Assembly (NCBI GenBank): GCA_003242645.1
Contig: QGVC01000231.1
Span: 1-5,701, forward strand
DNA: 5,701 bases
Reading direction: 5' to 3'
Source of the DNA: Pseudomonadota bacterium
Lineage (GTDB): Bacteria > Pseudomonadota > Alphaproteobacteria > Rhizobiales > Hyphomicrobiaceae
A model generated the notes under the pieces. That model saw nothing but the letters and a program-made list of their open reading frames with translations, made no database searches and had not been told where the DNA came from. Positions 5,688-5,701 of this stretch are shown one piece after another. The number at the start of each line of letters is the position of its first letter. Positions within the stretch are counted from its first letter, which is position 1. The position numbers and the translations under genes were made by a program.

Positions 5688-5701
5688 CGCTAGCTTGCGA
5701 G

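Noticed and set aside
5690..5701. Minus-strand TAG (5692-5690) preceded by three open codons, perhaps the end of the gene upstream of the acetyltransferase
   Set aside because: Three codons cannot establish a gene. In related bacteria I recall a peptidase gene lying upstream of a similar acetyltransferase-EAL pair, but nothing in this window shows it.

Overview
The window is GC-rich (G or C dominates third codon positions) and its gene content fits an alphaproteobacterium, most likely of the Hyphomicrobiales (rhizobial/Rhodopseudomonas/Hyphomicrobium-like). This placement is an inference from the look of the proteins (UdgX, DUF2905, RimJ-like acetyltransferase, large EAL receptor), not from a marker gene. 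No mobile element, CRISPR array, tRNA or rRNA is visible, and coding density is high.

Layout. Positions 1-53 hold what is probably the last 16 codons of an unidentified plus-strand gene, followed by a 90-base gap with a 7-bp hairpin. A plus-strand pair follows. First is a UdgX-type uracil-DNA-binding protein (144-770, GTG start), with the KRRIH loop whose histidine bonds covalently to DNA in this family. Thirteen bases later is a 66-residue DUF2905 two-helix membrane protein (784-984). A 61-base convergent gap separates these from a minus-strand pair that fills the rest. The pair runs from the right edge leftwards: a RimJ-like GNAT acetyltransferase (5673 to 5083), then a 1345-residue membrane c-di-GMP receptor protein (5083 to 1046). 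Their stop and start overlap as TAGTG.

The large protein dominates the window. Its order is signal peptide, periplasmic 7TMR-DISM-like sensor domain, seven transmembrane helices, PAS, GGDEF and EAL, then a 360-residue Ala/Pro/Gln-rich tail. The GGDEF domain is degenerate (GGDQF, no I-site arginine), while the EAL domain keeps most catalytic residues with two conservative changes (EAV and DEFGTG). The likely role is a c-di-GMP phosphodiesterase whose GGDEF domain is regulatory, controlled by a periplasmic or membrane signal.

I found no clearly new multi-gene system. The points most worth a second look are the long polyproline tail with a short predicted helix near its end, the altered catalytic residues of the GGDEF-EAL module, and the intact UdgX signature next to a small membrane protein. 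All other long open frames are antisense or out-of-frame shadows of these genes.
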